Below, one piece after another: positions 24,991 to 33,847 of a stretch of 64,000 nt of DNA. The number at the start of each line of letters is the position of its first letter. The stretch's first letter is position 1. The notes under the pieces are model-generated. The model saw nothing but the letters and a program-made list of their open reading frames with translations. It did not search any database and was not told the origin of the DNA. This DNA is from JAAXIE01 sp965263155 (GTDB lineage: Bacteria > Chloroflexota > Dehalococcoidia > Lucifugimonadales > JAAXIE01): positions 1,116,001 through 1,180,000 of the forward strand of contig OZ253586.1 of the NCBI GenBank assembly GCA_965263155.1, read 5' to 3'. The position numbers and the translations under genes are program-made.

Positions 24991-26553
24991 ATGATTCCCA
25001 TCAGTGCCCTGAGGCGTTGCGTCAAAGACACCTTGGACTACATCAAGACCCAGCCTGATGTGGTGGAGGCAGAAGTGTTTGCCTCCGCCAACGGAAACCT
25101 CACTGCCCGCCTCAACTACACCTCCCACATACCCAGCAACGGCGTGGAAGAGCCCAAGTCGGTGGAGTTGGTCGGCCTGGGCATTAGGGTTGCGTTCAAC
25201 ACTCCTGAAGGCTTGAAGACCGGTTACGGCAGCGAAGCCAGCGACCTTTCGGTAGAGGGTGCGAGACGCGCCTTGGACAAAGCCCGCTTGGGTGCTGTGG
25301 CTGACAAAGAGTACGTTTCCCTGCCCAACCCCAGAGGTGTAACCCCTAGCCTGACTAAGTATCACGACCCCAAGATAATGCGCCTCAGTAGTACAGGCCT
25401 CGTGGAGGCCGGTTGGCAGACCGTAGAGCGTACACTGGACGTCTTTTCCACTTCAGAAGACCTGCTGAACATCGCTGGCTCGTCTGATGGCGTCCGCTCC
25501 TTGGGACTCATCCTTGGAGGGGATGTAGTTTTCCTCCAAGAGAGAGTCGCCATAGGGTCGACCCACATGTCCCGTATCCTTACTGACGAGTCAACCCTCG
25601 TGATGTCATTGGCAACCGCCATGGTTGAACAGCAGTTGGGCAAAGGGACAGGTTGCTTCGTAGCCAGCCAGATGAACGACTTCAACGGACAAGCGGGGGC
25701 TGAGGCTGCACGCAATGCTATCGCGTCCATGAACGGGAGGCGTGTAGACGGAGGCGCCTATCGCGTCGTCCTCGGCCCTCAGCCGGTTACCGAGCTGTTG
25801 GAATGGGTCCTGATGCCCAGCCTAGGCTTAGGCGCTTTTCACGCCAGCATGTCGCTGTTCCAAGGGAGGTTCGGTCAACAGGTTGCCTCAGACCAGCTGT
25901 CTATCTACGACGACGGGTCCTCCCCAGATTTGGCCGCATCCAAGGGAATCACTGACGAAGGACTGCCCACCGGCCGGGTGGAATTGATTAGCAGCGGCAA
26001 GCTCACTGGGCTGCTTGCAAATCACTACGAGCAACAACGCATGCTTCACGACCCACGGGGGCGGGAGAAGCTGGGCGTTGAGCCCGCCTCCGTATCGGAA
26101 GGCATTGCCCCGCGGAACGGCTTTCGCACCGGCCGGGGCGGGGGGCGCAACTTCGAGTCCCCACCAGGCACTACCCCAACAAACCTCGTTGTGGAAGGGC
26201 GCGAAAGCTACACCCACCAACAGCTGTTGCAACTCGTGGGCGATGGCCTGTACATCGGCCGCATATGGTACACATATCCGGTGAACGGCATCTCCGTGGG
26301 GGATTTCAGCGGCACTGTGGTTGGGGACTCTTACATCATCGAGAACGGACGCTTGGCCTCGCCCATCAAGCCGAATACGTTGCGGCTGAACGACAACATC
26401 GCTCGGGTGATCTCTAGCGTCTTGGGGATAGGTGCAGAGCGAACCGGCGTGGTGCGATGGTCCTCAGACCAGGTGACTTGGGCGCCCGAAGTAGCGGTAA
26501 ACGATTTCAGGGTGGACGAAATCGCCGAGTACATGGAGAGTGTCTACAGCTAG
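24991..26553 (+). CDS. tldE: TldE/PmbA-type partner of the TldD protease
   Basis: The 520 residues have the TldD/PmbA fold but no HExxxH, as expected for the non-catalytic partner. LGIRVAFNTPEGLKTGYGSEASDLS, the RVVLGPQPVTELLEWVLMP stretch and the C-terminal WYTYPVNGISVGDFSG are recognisable. It is longer than E. coli PmbA at 450 residues. It lies 36 bp after tldD, so the two form an operon. In other bacteria the pair degrades the CcdA antitoxin and processes microcin B17. The local substrate is unknown. Confidence 0.87.
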   Translation: MIPISALRRCVKDTLDYIKTQPDVVEAEVFASANGNLTARLNYTSHIPSNGVEEPKSVELVGLGIRVAFNTPEGLKTGYGSEASDLSVEGARRALDKARLGAVADKEYVSLPNPRGVTPSLTKYHDPKIMRLSSTGLVEAGWQTVERTLDVFSTSEDLLNIAGSSDGVRSLGLILGGDVVFLQERVAIGSTHMSRILTDESTLVMSLATAMVEQQLGKGTGCFVASQMNDFNGQAGAEAARNAIASMNGRRVDGGAYRVVLGPQPVTELLEWVLMPSLGLGAFHASMSLFQGRFGQQVASDQLSIYDDGSSPDLAASKGITDEGLPTGRVELISSGKLTGLLANHYEQQRMLHDPRGREKLGVEPASVSEGIAPRNGFRTGRGGGRNFESPPGTTPTNLVVEGRESYTHQQLLQLVGDGLYIGRIWYTYPVNGISVGDFSGTVVGDSYIIENGRLASPIKPNTLRLNDNIARVISSVLGIGAERTGVVRWSSDQVTWAPEVAVNDFRVDEIAEYMESVYS

Positions 26554-26827
26554 TCAGGCATCCCCGTAGATTTACGGGAGGATTTCCAGCCCAGTACGGT
26601 GGCGGGGGCGCACGGCCCCAAGTCACGGCAGTCCACCGTCGGCACCTGAACGATATCCATACGCTCCGCTAAGGCGATGACCAATACGTGCACCATGCCA
26701 ATTTGCTGCGGGTGTATTGTGTCAGCAATTCGCTGACGCGCTGCAAGTCCAAGTAGGTCACTGCCTCAACCCGGAGTTCCCCCATTGCTGTCCCTCGTGG
26801 CAAGGAAGACTGAGTAGAAGGATCGAC
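26554..26827. other. Intergenic gap between convergent tldE and M24 peptidase genes
   Basis: About 270 bp without a supportable gene. CCCGTA (26563-26568) and TACGGG (26573-26578) form a 6-bp hairpin 10 bp after the tldE stop, a weak terminator candidate without a U run. The rest shows nothing I can assign. Confidence 0.35.
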
Positions 26828-28006
26828 TTAGCGCGTTTCCATCGACACGATTCCGCGTTGGACCGGCGTAGTAGCAAGTGGGCCGGACTCGTACATGAAG
26901 ACGTCGATCTCCGAGCGCATGCCAAACTGGGGCAAGTAGATTCCCGGTTCGATGGTAAAACCGATCCTTGGCAGTATGGTGCGTGTGTCGTAGGTCTCGA
27001 ACCCGTCGAGGTTTACTGCTTCTCCGTGGACTTCTGTGCCCAAGCTATGGCCGAGGCGATGGGTGAAGTAATCGCCGTAGCCTGCCTTCTCGATGTACTG
27101 CCTTGCTACGCCGTCTACCTCCCAGCCTTCTGCGCTCTGGCCGTCCCTAGAGGACTGTTGCAAGAACTCCAAGGCCGCGTCGCGCGCCCCGGTCACCACC
27201 CGGAAGACCTCTTGGTGTTGCTGAGGCGCTTGAGTGCCGGCGTAGGCCACCCATGTGATGTCGGCGTAGACGCTGGCGTTACTGGTTTCCTTGGCCCAAA
27301 GGTCTATCAGGAGCCAGTCGCCTCTCTTAATGGGGCTGCTGCCTTCAGGAAGTGGCAGGTAATGGGGGTCGCTGCCGTGCTCGTTCGCGGCGACTATAGG
27401 ACCGTCGAGTGATTCTAGACCTTCATCTTTAAACCTTTCCCGGATGAACTGCGCCACTTGGTGTTCGCTCACCGGGTCAGCCAGGTTATCGCCCGCGTAC
27501 TCGAAGGCTTCCAGCACGATGCGCCCCAAAGCGTCGGCCGCCCTCTGATGGGACGCCAGTTGCACCTCGTCCCAGCGTTGGGTGGCGTATTGCAGCAGGT
27601 CTGCAGAGGTGACCACCGCTATCCCCAAGCTGCGCACCAACTCCATCGTCCCAGCGTCGACGCGTGAGACGCGGGGGATAGCTCCCATGGGCGAGTATTC
27701 CATCGCGACATTCTTCCCGGTTGGGAGGACTTTCTCGAGCAAGGCTATCATCGATGGTCGATCTCGGTACGTGGTAGGCACTAGGCCCGAATGCTCCAGT
27801 GCTCCGGCATCCACATGGTGTCCCAGTATCTCTGCGCTTCCATCAGATGGGATGTACAAGAAGCAGGGACGCGTGAGCATGGACGTTGGGCCGAGGAGTT
27901 CGGAGAAAAGCGGATTGGAGCCGCGATAGCTATGGATGAGCCAGCCCACCAGTTGGTGACTGGCCATGTATTCTTGGGCCTGTACTACTACTTGGCTGCT
28001 CAGCAT
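26828..28006 (-). CDS. M24-family metallopeptidase (Xaa-Pro aminopeptidase-like)
   Basis: This 392-residue protein has the creatinase-like N-terminal domain and the pita-bread catalytic domain. All five metal ligands can be placed: Asp in LLIDLWA, Asp in YADITW, His in HRLGHSLGTEVHGE, Glu in GFTIEPGIYLP and Glu in MRSEIDVFM. It should remove N-terminal residues before proline from short peptides, or act on dipeptides in the cytoplasm. The SD GGGGG lies before the ATG. It starts 11 bp after the SDR stop, so the two share a transcript. Confidence 0.9.
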   Translation of the reverse strand: MLSSQVVVQAQEYMASHQLVGWLIHSYRGSNPLFSELLGPTSMLTRPCFLYIPSDGSAEILGHHVDAGALEHSGLVPTTYRDRPSMIALLEKVLPTGKNVAMEYSPMGAIPRVSRVDAGTMELVRSLGIAVVTSADLLQYATQRWDEVQLASHQRAADALGRIVLEAFEYAGDNLADPVSEHQVAQFIRERFKDEGLESLDGPIVAANEHGSDPHYLPLPEGSSPIKRGDWLLIDLWAKETSNASVYADITWVAYAGTQAPQQHQEVFRVVTGARDAALEFLQQSSRDGQSAEGWEVDGVARQYIEKAGYGDYFTHRLGHSLGTEVHGEAVNLDGFETYDTRTILPRIGFTIEPGIYLPQFGMRSEIDVFMYESGPLATTPVQRGIVSMETR

Positions 28007-28017
28007 ATCTGGCCCCC

Positions 28018-28812
28018 TTACACGGTGGCCTGCAAGAGGCCTCCGTCTAACTGAACGTTGGCTCCGGTGATGTAACCAGCTCTTTCTGAAGCTAGGAACG
28101 CTACGAGATCTCCCATCTCCTCAGGCTTCCCAGCACGTTTCATAGGCACCCTGCTGGTAGCTTTCGTCAGAGGGGCTAACTCCCCTTGAGCCGATCGAGC
28201 CTCTTCGTCTTGGAACTGTGCGCTTACTCGCTCCGTGAGCACCAGCCCTGGGAGAACATTGTTGACCGTGATGTTGAAGGAGGCCAACTCGTTGGCCAGC
28301 GACTTAGCGTAACCCGCTACGGCCAAACGGCTGGAGGCCGAAAGCACCATTCCGTTCTCAGGTTGCTTGACGTCGGTGGCTAGGATATTGATGATGCGCC
28401 CCCATTGTTGTTGCTTCATGAAGGGTATGACTTCGCGGCACATCCGCACGACACTCATGAAGTTCTTTTCGAGCGCATCATTCCACTGTTGGTCACCCGC
28501 CTCCGAAGGGCGGGTGGTAGGAGGGCCACCCAAGTTGTTCACTAGCACGTCGATACGACCGAAGCGATTGAAAGTGTTCCGTACCACCCTCTTGATATCG
28601 TCGGACACCGAGAGGTCGGCTTTGACGGCAAACACATGTTGCTGTGAACTGGACCGGGCGATCTCTATCTCGGTCTTGCGGAGGTCTGATTCCGTGCGCG
28701 CCGAGATAGTAAGGCTGGCCCCTTCCCGTGCCAAGGCCACGGCAACGGCCTTCCCCATGCCCCTGCTGGAACCCCCCACGATGGCCACCCTGTCCCGCAA
28801 GCCCAAGTCCAT
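28018..28812 (-). CDS. Short-chain dehydrogenase-like protein with altered active site
   Basis: The 264 residues have the SDR cofactor motif GGSSRGMGKAVA near residue 13, NNLGG for the adenine pocket and a normal C-terminal GYITGANVQLDGG. The catalytic YxxxK is not seen. Aligned on RLAVAGYAKSLANELA, the Tyr and Lys positions read Ser and Arg (SASSR). Similar Tyr-less SDRs exist in several bacteria and may work with another acid or only bind ligand. GGGAGG precedes the ATG. It heads a two-gene unit with the M24 peptidase. I see the substitution directly, but its effect on activity is inference. Confidence 0.85.
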   Translation of the reverse strand: MDLGLRDRVAIVGGSSRGMGKAVAVALAREGASLTISARTESDLRKTEIEIARSSSQQHVFAVKADLSVSDDIKRVVRNTFNRFGRIDVLVNNLGGPPTTRPSEAGDQQWNDALEKNFMSVVRMCREVIPFMKQQQWGRIINILATDVKQPENGMVLSASSRLAVAGYAKSLANELASFNITVNNVLPGLVLTERVSAQFQDEEARSAQGELAPLTKATSRVPMKRAGKPEEMGDLVAFLASERAGYITGANVQLDGGLLQATV

Positions 28813-28937
28813 TCACGCCTCCCGCAATGGCAGCGCTATGATAATCTGCCCGGTTGTTCAGGACAAGCTAAGTTGACAGGCAGTTATGCGAGAGTCTCTT
28901 ATAGGGGAAACATAGAAACCACAGGCTGAATTTCAGA

Positions 28938-30128
28938 CTAGACGGCTCCCCCCTGCTGTAGGTCTGCGACTTGAGACTCCGAGTAGCCCAGCTCCAGAAG
29001 GATTTGTTGAGTGTGTTCCCCCAGCAACGGAGGGTGTTGCTTGATGGCCCCCGGCGTTTCTGAAAACTTGATCGGTATACCTGTCTGCTGTAGCGTGCCC
29101 AGTGTGGGGTGAGGGATTTGAAGCAGCATGTCTCGCGACATTACCTGCTCGTCGGAAAGCACGTCAGCTATGTCGTTGATTGCCCCGCAGGGGACGCCAG
29201 CCTTCAAGAGGCGCTCCACCCAGTACACGACTGGCTGCTTGTCGAAATGCTCTTGTAGCAAAGAGACTAGTTGCTGCCGGTTCATCACCCGATGGGAGTT
29301 GTCGGCGTAGTCGGGGTGCTCCGCCAGTTCTACCAAGCCCATGCCTTGGCAGAACCGCTGCCATAGCCGCTCCGAGCCTACCGCTACGTTGACGTACTTG
29401 CCGTCGCTGCATTTGAAGGCTTGATATGGCACCAGCGTGGGATGGGCCGCGCCAACCTTCGCTGGAGGATTACCCGTGGCGAAGTAGACGCCTGCTTGGT
29501 AGGTGAGCCAAGCGACCTGCAAGTCCAGCATGGATATATCAATGTACTGGCCTTCCTGCGATGTCTGGCGGTGGAAGATGGCCGACATGACCGCAAAAGC
29601 CGCCAGCATGCCAGCCCCAATGTCGGTAAGGGCGATGCCCATCTTCATGGGAGCGCTACCGGGTTCACCGGTCAGGCTCATAATGCCGCCGATGCCCTGC
29701 ATCACTTGGTCGTAGGCCGAGCGTTCTCGGTAGGGTCCGGTTTGGCCGAAGCCCGAGATAGAACAGTAGACCATTCGCGGGTTCACTTGGCGCACCGCTT
29801 CGTAATCGATCCCCAAGCGGTTCACCACTCCCGGCGTGAAGTTCTCCACCACCACATCGGCCCCTTTTGCCAGTGACATGAACACGTCGCGCGCCCGTTC
29901 ATCCTTGAGGTTCAGGGTCATGCTGCGCTTGTTGCGGTTCACCTGCAGGAAATAGGCAGACTGGTCGCCGATGTAAGGCGGGCCCCAGCCCCGGGTGTCG
30001 TCCCCCGTGCCGGGCACTTCAATCTTGATTACGTCGGCCCCGTAGTCTCCCAGCATCAGCGTACAGTAAGGCCCCGCCAGAGCCCTGGTCAGGTCTAACA
30101 CTCGTAGTCCTTCCAAAGCGCTTGCCAT
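28938..30128 (-). CDS. CaiB/BaiF-family CoA-transferase
   Basis: The 396-residue type III CoA-transferase begins GLRVLDLTRALAGPYCTLMLGDYGADVIKIE. It has NLKDERARDVFMSLA, VENFTPGVVNRLG, the GFGQTGPYRER loop and an Asp in SMLDLQVAWLTYQ near residue 198, which fits the aspartate that carries the acyl group. The family moves CoA between organic acids, for example in carnitine, oxalate, succinate or aromatic acid catabolism. GGGAGG precedes the ATG. It stands between the SDR/M24 pair and the cofactor genes. The acids used are unknown. Confidence 0.93.
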   Translation of the reverse strand: MASALEGLRVLDLTRALAGPYCTLMLGDYGADVIKIEVPGTGDDTRGWGPPYIGDQSAYFLQVNRNKRSMTLNLKDERARDVFMSLAKGADVVVENFTPGVVNRLGIDYEAVRQVNPRMVYCSISGFGQTGPYRERSAYDQVMQGIGGIMSLTGEPGSAPMKMGIALTDIGAGMLAAFAVMSAIFHRQTSQEGQYIDISMLDLQVAWLTYQAGVYFATGNPPAKVGAAHPTLVPYQAFKCSDGKYVNVAVGSERLWQRFCQGMGLVELAEHPDYADNSHRVMNRQQLVSLLQEHFDKQPVVYWVERLLKAGVPCGAINDIADVLSDEQVMSRDMLLQIPHPTLGTLQQTGIPIKFSETPGAIKQHPPLLGEHTQQILLELGYSESQVADLQQGGAV

Positions 30129-30215
30129 AGTATCCTCCCTAAAGAGAGTCCTTCTCCGAGCGCACGACCCGGCTGGGCGGAGAATAAGCTAATACCGTCG
30201 ATTGGACGCACTCCC

Positions 30216-30818
30216 TTAAACCGTGCCACGTCCCAGCGCCCGCTGGTAGTCCTCGGGCGTATTCAAGTCCAGCAAAAGGTCGGCGGTATCCAGCTCTACG
30301 CGGCGGGTCTCGGCAGCGTGCCGTCGCATCACTGCCTTCAAGCCCTCCGTTTCTTCGGTGATCTCAGCCATCTCCGACAGAAGCGTCGAGGAAATAGCGA
30401 CAGGATGCCCACCCTTACCTTGGTGGCAGGGGATTGTGATTAGCTGGTTCCCGTAGGAATGGTGTTCAATTACATTACGCACAGCATCCGCAGGCCGAGG
30501 CTGGTCTACGTTTAGGACCAGAATAAAGTCGGGGTGCGACTCGCTTATCGCTCGTGTGCCTGTCTTGATGGAGGTAGTCTTGCCTTGAAGGTAGTCTGGG
30601 TTATGCACCCACCGTATGCGCGAGCGCCCTTCGAGTAATGGGGCCAACTCCCCGTGACGATGGCCCAAGACCACCACGATATCGGTGCAACCACCCTGCG
30701 CCAAGGCATCCACTTGATGCTCCAGCAGCGTGGCCCCCTCCCATGGCAACAAGGCCTTGAGTTGGCGCATGCGGGTGGACTCCCCTGCAGCCAGCAGGAC
30801 TGCACCGACCTTTCCCAT
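30216..30818 (-). CDS. MobA/MocA-like nucleotidyltransferase
   Basis: The 200 residues have the GT-A nucleotidyltransferase signature LLAAGESTRMRQLKALLPW at the N terminus, VVLGHRHGEL, LNVDQPRP for the metal-binding DxD-like site and CHQGKGGHPVAIS in the middle. It resembles MocA, which attaches CMP to the molybdenum cofactor for xanthine-dehydrogenase-type enzymes. It starts 8 bp after the xdhC-like stop. With the nearby coxS/coxM-type genes this points to cofactor maturation for a molybdenum hydroxylase encoded elsewhere. Confidence 0.85.
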   Translation of the reverse strand: MGKVGAVLLAAGESTRMRQLKALLPWEGATLLEHQVDALAQGGCTDIVVVLGHRHGELAPLLEGRSRIRWVHNPDYLQGKTTSIKTGTRAISESHPDFILVLNVDQPRPADAVRNVIEHHSYGNQLITIPCHQGKGGHPVAISSTLLSEMAEITEETEGLKAVMRRHAAETRRVELDTADLLLDLNTPEDYQRALGRGTV

Positions 30819-30826
30819 TGGGCGAG

Positions 30827-31948
30827 TTAGTCGGCGGCTACGGAGGCTAAGGCTTTGTTGATGGCGCGGTCGAAGTAGCGCTCGCTCATCTTCATAGGTC
30901 CGCCCGATCCTCCGCGACGGTGCATGATGATCTCGCCCAAAATGCTCACTGCCAACTCTTCCGGGGTCAGGGCGCCCATGTCCAATCCCACTGGAGCGCG
31001 CACCGCCTTTAGCCGGTCCGGCGCGACCCCCAAGGCGGCGAGACGCTGGTAGATGAGCAGGGTCTTACGCTTGCTTCCCAGCAGGCCGATGTAGCTGGCT
31101 GGGGTCTTGACTGCCGATTCCAGAGCGTGGTCGTCGTAGCGGTGGCCTCTTGTGCCCACCACTACGAACGTGTTGGCGTTGATGGGTATGTCGTCCAAGC
31201 AGTGCAGGTAGTCTGCCACCACTGTACCTGCGGCGTCGGGGAAGCGCTCCGGGTTGGCGAACTCGGGCCGGTCGTCCGCCACATAGACGCGGTAACCCAA
31301 CGTGAGGGCCAACTGGTAGCAGGCCTTGTTGACGTGGCCGCCGCCCACCAGAACCAGAGTGGGCGGACTGGTGTAGCCCTCGACGAAAAGCTCGGTCCCG
31401 TCGGCAGCTCGCACGAACTCATTGTTGCCCAAAGTGCTTACACGGTTGGCTACTTCCAAGGCCATGCCGTCCAGCCCAGCAGTTCCCAACGTTCCTTCTG
31501 TGCTGCCGTCTTCGCGGAAGAGTATCTTCCCTCCCAATTCGCCGGGACCGTTCACCACTGTGGCGACGGCGATGGGCTGGCTCCCCTCGTAGGACTGCAG
31601 TATCTGGCGGCCATAAGGGAGGTAGCTTTCAGCCTCCCAAAGCGGTTCTAGGAAGAAATACATGGTGCCGCCGCAGACCAGACCGTCGCGGGCGGCGATA
31701 TCCTCGTTCAGTAGGTAATCGCGGAATTCAGGCCCGCCACGATGTCGCAGGATTTCCTTTGCGGCGAACCAGATGTCGCCCTCGACGCAGCCACCACCCA
31801 GTGTGCCCACGCCGCTTCCATCTTTGCGGACCAGCAGCTTGGCCCCCGCCTTCTGGGGGGTCGAACCCTTGGTGCGCACTACCGTGGCCAGCACACACTC
31901 CTGACCTTCGTCCAACTGCTTGACCGCCTCTTGAATCACTTCTTTCAT
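30827..31948 (-). CDS. xdhC: XdhC/CoxI-family molybdenum cofactor insertion chaperone
   Basis: The 373-residue protein has the N-terminal XdhC/CoxI block KGSTPQKAGAKLLVR, GTLGGGCVEGDIW with the conserved Cys, and a C-terminal Rossmann part LVGGGHVNKACYQLALTLGYRVYVADDRPEFAN and YIGLLGSKRK. XdhC proteins bind sulfurated molybdenum cofactor and load it into xanthine dehydrogenase or aerobic CO dehydrogenase. It runs in one unit with the MobA-like gene downstream. The cognate large subunit is not in the window. Confidence 0.92.
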   Translation of the reverse strand: MKEVIQEAVKQLDEGQECVLATVVRTKGSTPQKAGAKLLVRKDGSGVGTLGGGCVEGDIWFAAKEILRHRGGPEFRDYLLNEDIAARDGLVCGGTMYFFLEPLWEAESYLPYGRQILQSYEGSQPIAVATVVNGPGELGGKILFREDGSTEGTLGTAGLDGMALEVANRVSTLGNNEFVRAADGTELFVEGYTSPPTLVLVGGGHVNKACYQLALTLGYRVYVADDRPEFANPERFPDAAGTVVADYLHCLDDIPINANTFVVVGTRGHRYDDHALESAVKTPASYIGLLGSKRKTLLIYQRLAALGVAPDRLKAVRAPVGLDMGALTPEELAVSILGEIIMHRRGGSGGPMKMSERYFDRAINKALASVAAD

Positions 31949-32165
31949 GCGGTTCGCCTTCTGTTATGAGTTTGAGAAGTATGGGTTTGCCCAAGGATAG
32001 CAGTTTTACCGCCCGCCTTCAAACGGGAAGCACATCTGACGTCCTGGTCGTTGTAGCACTCCTAGACGCCTAGTACAATCCCACTGGCCTCTGCGCCCCG
32101 ACCAACCAGGGCGGGTCTGGGAACCACGCTTTTCAAACTTGTGCTCAAAGGGAGCTAAGGTACGG

Positions 32166-32678
32166 ATGGACGACAAGATACGTAAGATCGATGCCTGCTG
32201 GGACGAGGTAAAGCCCAAGTCGTGGGGCAAGAATGCCCAAAGCTCCGAGCGACAGATGCTCCATGTGTTTCTGGATAGAGACGAATTGCCGGAGAGCATG
32301 GTGAAAGGCACTTTTATACCCGAAGAGCCCCGTCCCAAAGACCTGTTCGTTTCAGGCATCGTGGTGGCGACCAACATGAGATTGGTCGCCGTGGGGGCAG
32401 GTGGGATACAGCGGTCCCCCACTTGCACTACGGTCGAATACAAGGACATCTCCGCCGCCGCCCACGAGTCAGGTCTACTGAGCGCTAGCATCCGCATCAG
32501 CGGCCCGACGATGCGTGCACACAAAATCAACGGCATACGTGACAAGAAGAGTGTGGAACCCTTTGTCGAACACCTTCTGGCTCAAGTAGCAGCCCATGAC
32601 GCCAAAGAAGAGACTGAGTTAGCAGGACCCGTTGTAAGCGAATCTCCCTCTGATATATCCGACGATGTGTCCGACTGA
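32166..32678 (+). CDS. Protein with a YokE-like bacterial PH domain
   Basis: The 170-residue product reads like a short bacterial pleckstrin-homology domain: an N-terminal helix, then GIVVATNMRLVAVGAG, VEYKDISAAAHESGLLSASIRISG and a C-terminal FVEHLLAQVA helix, followed by an acidic Ser-rich tail. Such domains are soluble and of unknown role, often linked to stress or envelope functions. ATG 32166 has GGGAG upstream. A frame start at 32139 is less likely because the SD would lie inside the coding region. It is isolated from its neighbours. Confidence 0.6.
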   Translation: MDDKIRKIDACWDEVKPKSWGKNAQSSERQMLHVFLDRDELPESMVKGTFIPEEPRPKDLFVSGIVVATNMRLVAVGAGGIQRSPTCTTVEYKDISAAAHESGLLSASIRISGPTMRAHKINGIRDKKSVEPFVEHLLAQVAAHDAKEETELAGPVVSESPSDISDDVSD

Positions 32679-32900
32679 GTGTCCTGTCGTTCCGAGTCGG
32701 TCATTTGAGTGGTCCGATATAGTGTGGCCTTTTCCTCACGGTTACTCCGACGAGAGCCGGAGTCCAGAAGGTCCTTGCGAGGGGTCATTGTAAGCAAGTT
32801 GTGATCGGCAAGAAGTAAGGGCCGCAGGCGTGCTGCCGACAGAGTTGGGATTCCTGGATTCAGGCTTTGGCCAGAAAGACGCGGCTTCGAGCGGTTTGCT

Positions 32901-33239
32901 CTAGCCCCCGGATATGACGCACCCCGCCACCAGCTTCTCCGGGAAGTCGCGGCATCGTTGGGGGCGCTCTTTGTAGATGCGGCAAGCTGAGGTCGCGTCG
33001 TCCAGCATCGGGCAGTGGCCTCCGGGGTGTTCCGCGAAGCGTACCCAGCTCACACCCTCAGGTCTGGGTTCCACATGTAGTTCAACGCCGAACTCTACGG
33101 CGCGTTGTTGGAGGATGGGAACCTCGGCGAGTTGGAGGGTCAGGATTATCGCGCCACGGCAGCACATGGCGCGACACTGAGTCCTGCAGAGGTGGCTTGC
33201 CTCCTCAGGACTCAACCCTTGGGCGAGGTAAGGAGGCAA
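32901..33239 (-). CDS. YkgJ-type cysteine-cluster protein
   Basis: The 112 residues hold several cysteines in the arrangement of YkgJ-family zinc- or iron-chelating proteins: RTQCRAMCC near the N terminus, HCPMLDD and CRIYKERPQRCRDFP near the C terminus. The start is probably a TTG at 33239, preceded by GGAGGG. It lies 43 bp after the coxS-like gene and reads with it, so it may be linked to metal handling for the molybdenum enzyme. No enzymatic function is known to me. Confidence 0.75.
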   Translation of the reverse strand: MPPYLAQGLSPEEASHLCRTQCRAMCCRGAIILTLQLAEVPILQQRAVEFGVELHVEPRPEGVSWVRFAEHPGGHCPMLDDATSACRIYKERPQRCRDFPEKLVAGCVISGG

Positions 33240-33282
33240 CGGGATCCCTCCGAACTATGAGGTCTATTTGGTGGAGTGCAGG

Positions 33283-33765
33283 CTAACTGCCCTGTGCCAC
33301 TTCCTGGATGGCGCGAACTATCTTATCGTAGCCGGTGCAGCGACACAGATTGCCAGCGATGTTCAGGCGGATGTCGCGCTCGCTTGGGCTGGGCATTCGC
33401 TCCAGCAGGGCCTTGGCCGACATAATGAAGCCGGGAGTGCAGAACCCGCACTGCAGGGCCCCGTGGTCGATGAAAGCTTGTTGGATGGGGTGCAGGCTGC
33501 CATCGGCGGCCACGCCCTCAATGGTGGTGATCTCGTGTCCGTCAGCCTCAAGGCCCAGCGCTAGGCACGAATCCACTGCCTTTCCGTCGAACTGAACGGT
33601 GCAGGCCCCACAGTTGCCGTTGCTGCAGCCTTCCTTGGTACCGGTCAGACGCAACTCGTCGCGCAGCACCTCCAGCAGGGTCTGCCACGGCTTCACCAGA
33701 ACTTCGACATCCTCGCCATTCACCTTAAAGGCGATGGGTGTCCGCGTCATCCTGCGCTGTTGCAC
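33283..33765 (-). CDS. coxS: 2Fe-2S subunit of a CO/xanthine dehydrogenase-type molybdenum hydroxylase
   Basis: At 160 residues this fits the small iron-sulfur subunit. The plant-ferredoxin-like half has CSNGNCGACTVQ and a later Cys in DSCLALG. The all-helical half has CGFCTPGFIMSAKALL and NLCRCTGYDKIV. It passes electrons from the molybdenum site to the FAD subunit encoded upstream. The GTG at 33765 has GGAGG at good spacing. An ATG at 33750 is an alternative. It lies 82 bp behind coxM. The natural substrate could be CO, a purine, nicotinate or an aldehyde. Confidence 0.93.
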   Translation of the reverse strand: MQQRRMTRTPIAFKVNGEDVEVLVKPWQTLLEVLRDELRLTGTKEGCSNGNCGACTVQFDGKAVDSCLALGLEADGHEITTIEGVAADGSLHPIQQAFIDHGALQCGFCTPGFIMSAKALLERMPSPSERDIRLNIAGNLCRCTGYDKIVRAIQEVAQGS

Positions 33766-33847
33766 ATTGCCTCCCTGATTGTCCGGCTTGCTTCATCAAG
33801 CTGGATTTGTCGAGTTATATGGGACTTCCCGGCTATAGCTTATCGGG

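Noticed and set aside
23383..26553. A ribosomal peptide (microcin-like) maturation locus around TldD/TldE
   Set aside because: No precursor peptide, cyclodehydratase or exporter is visible nearby. The pair is common as a general protease.
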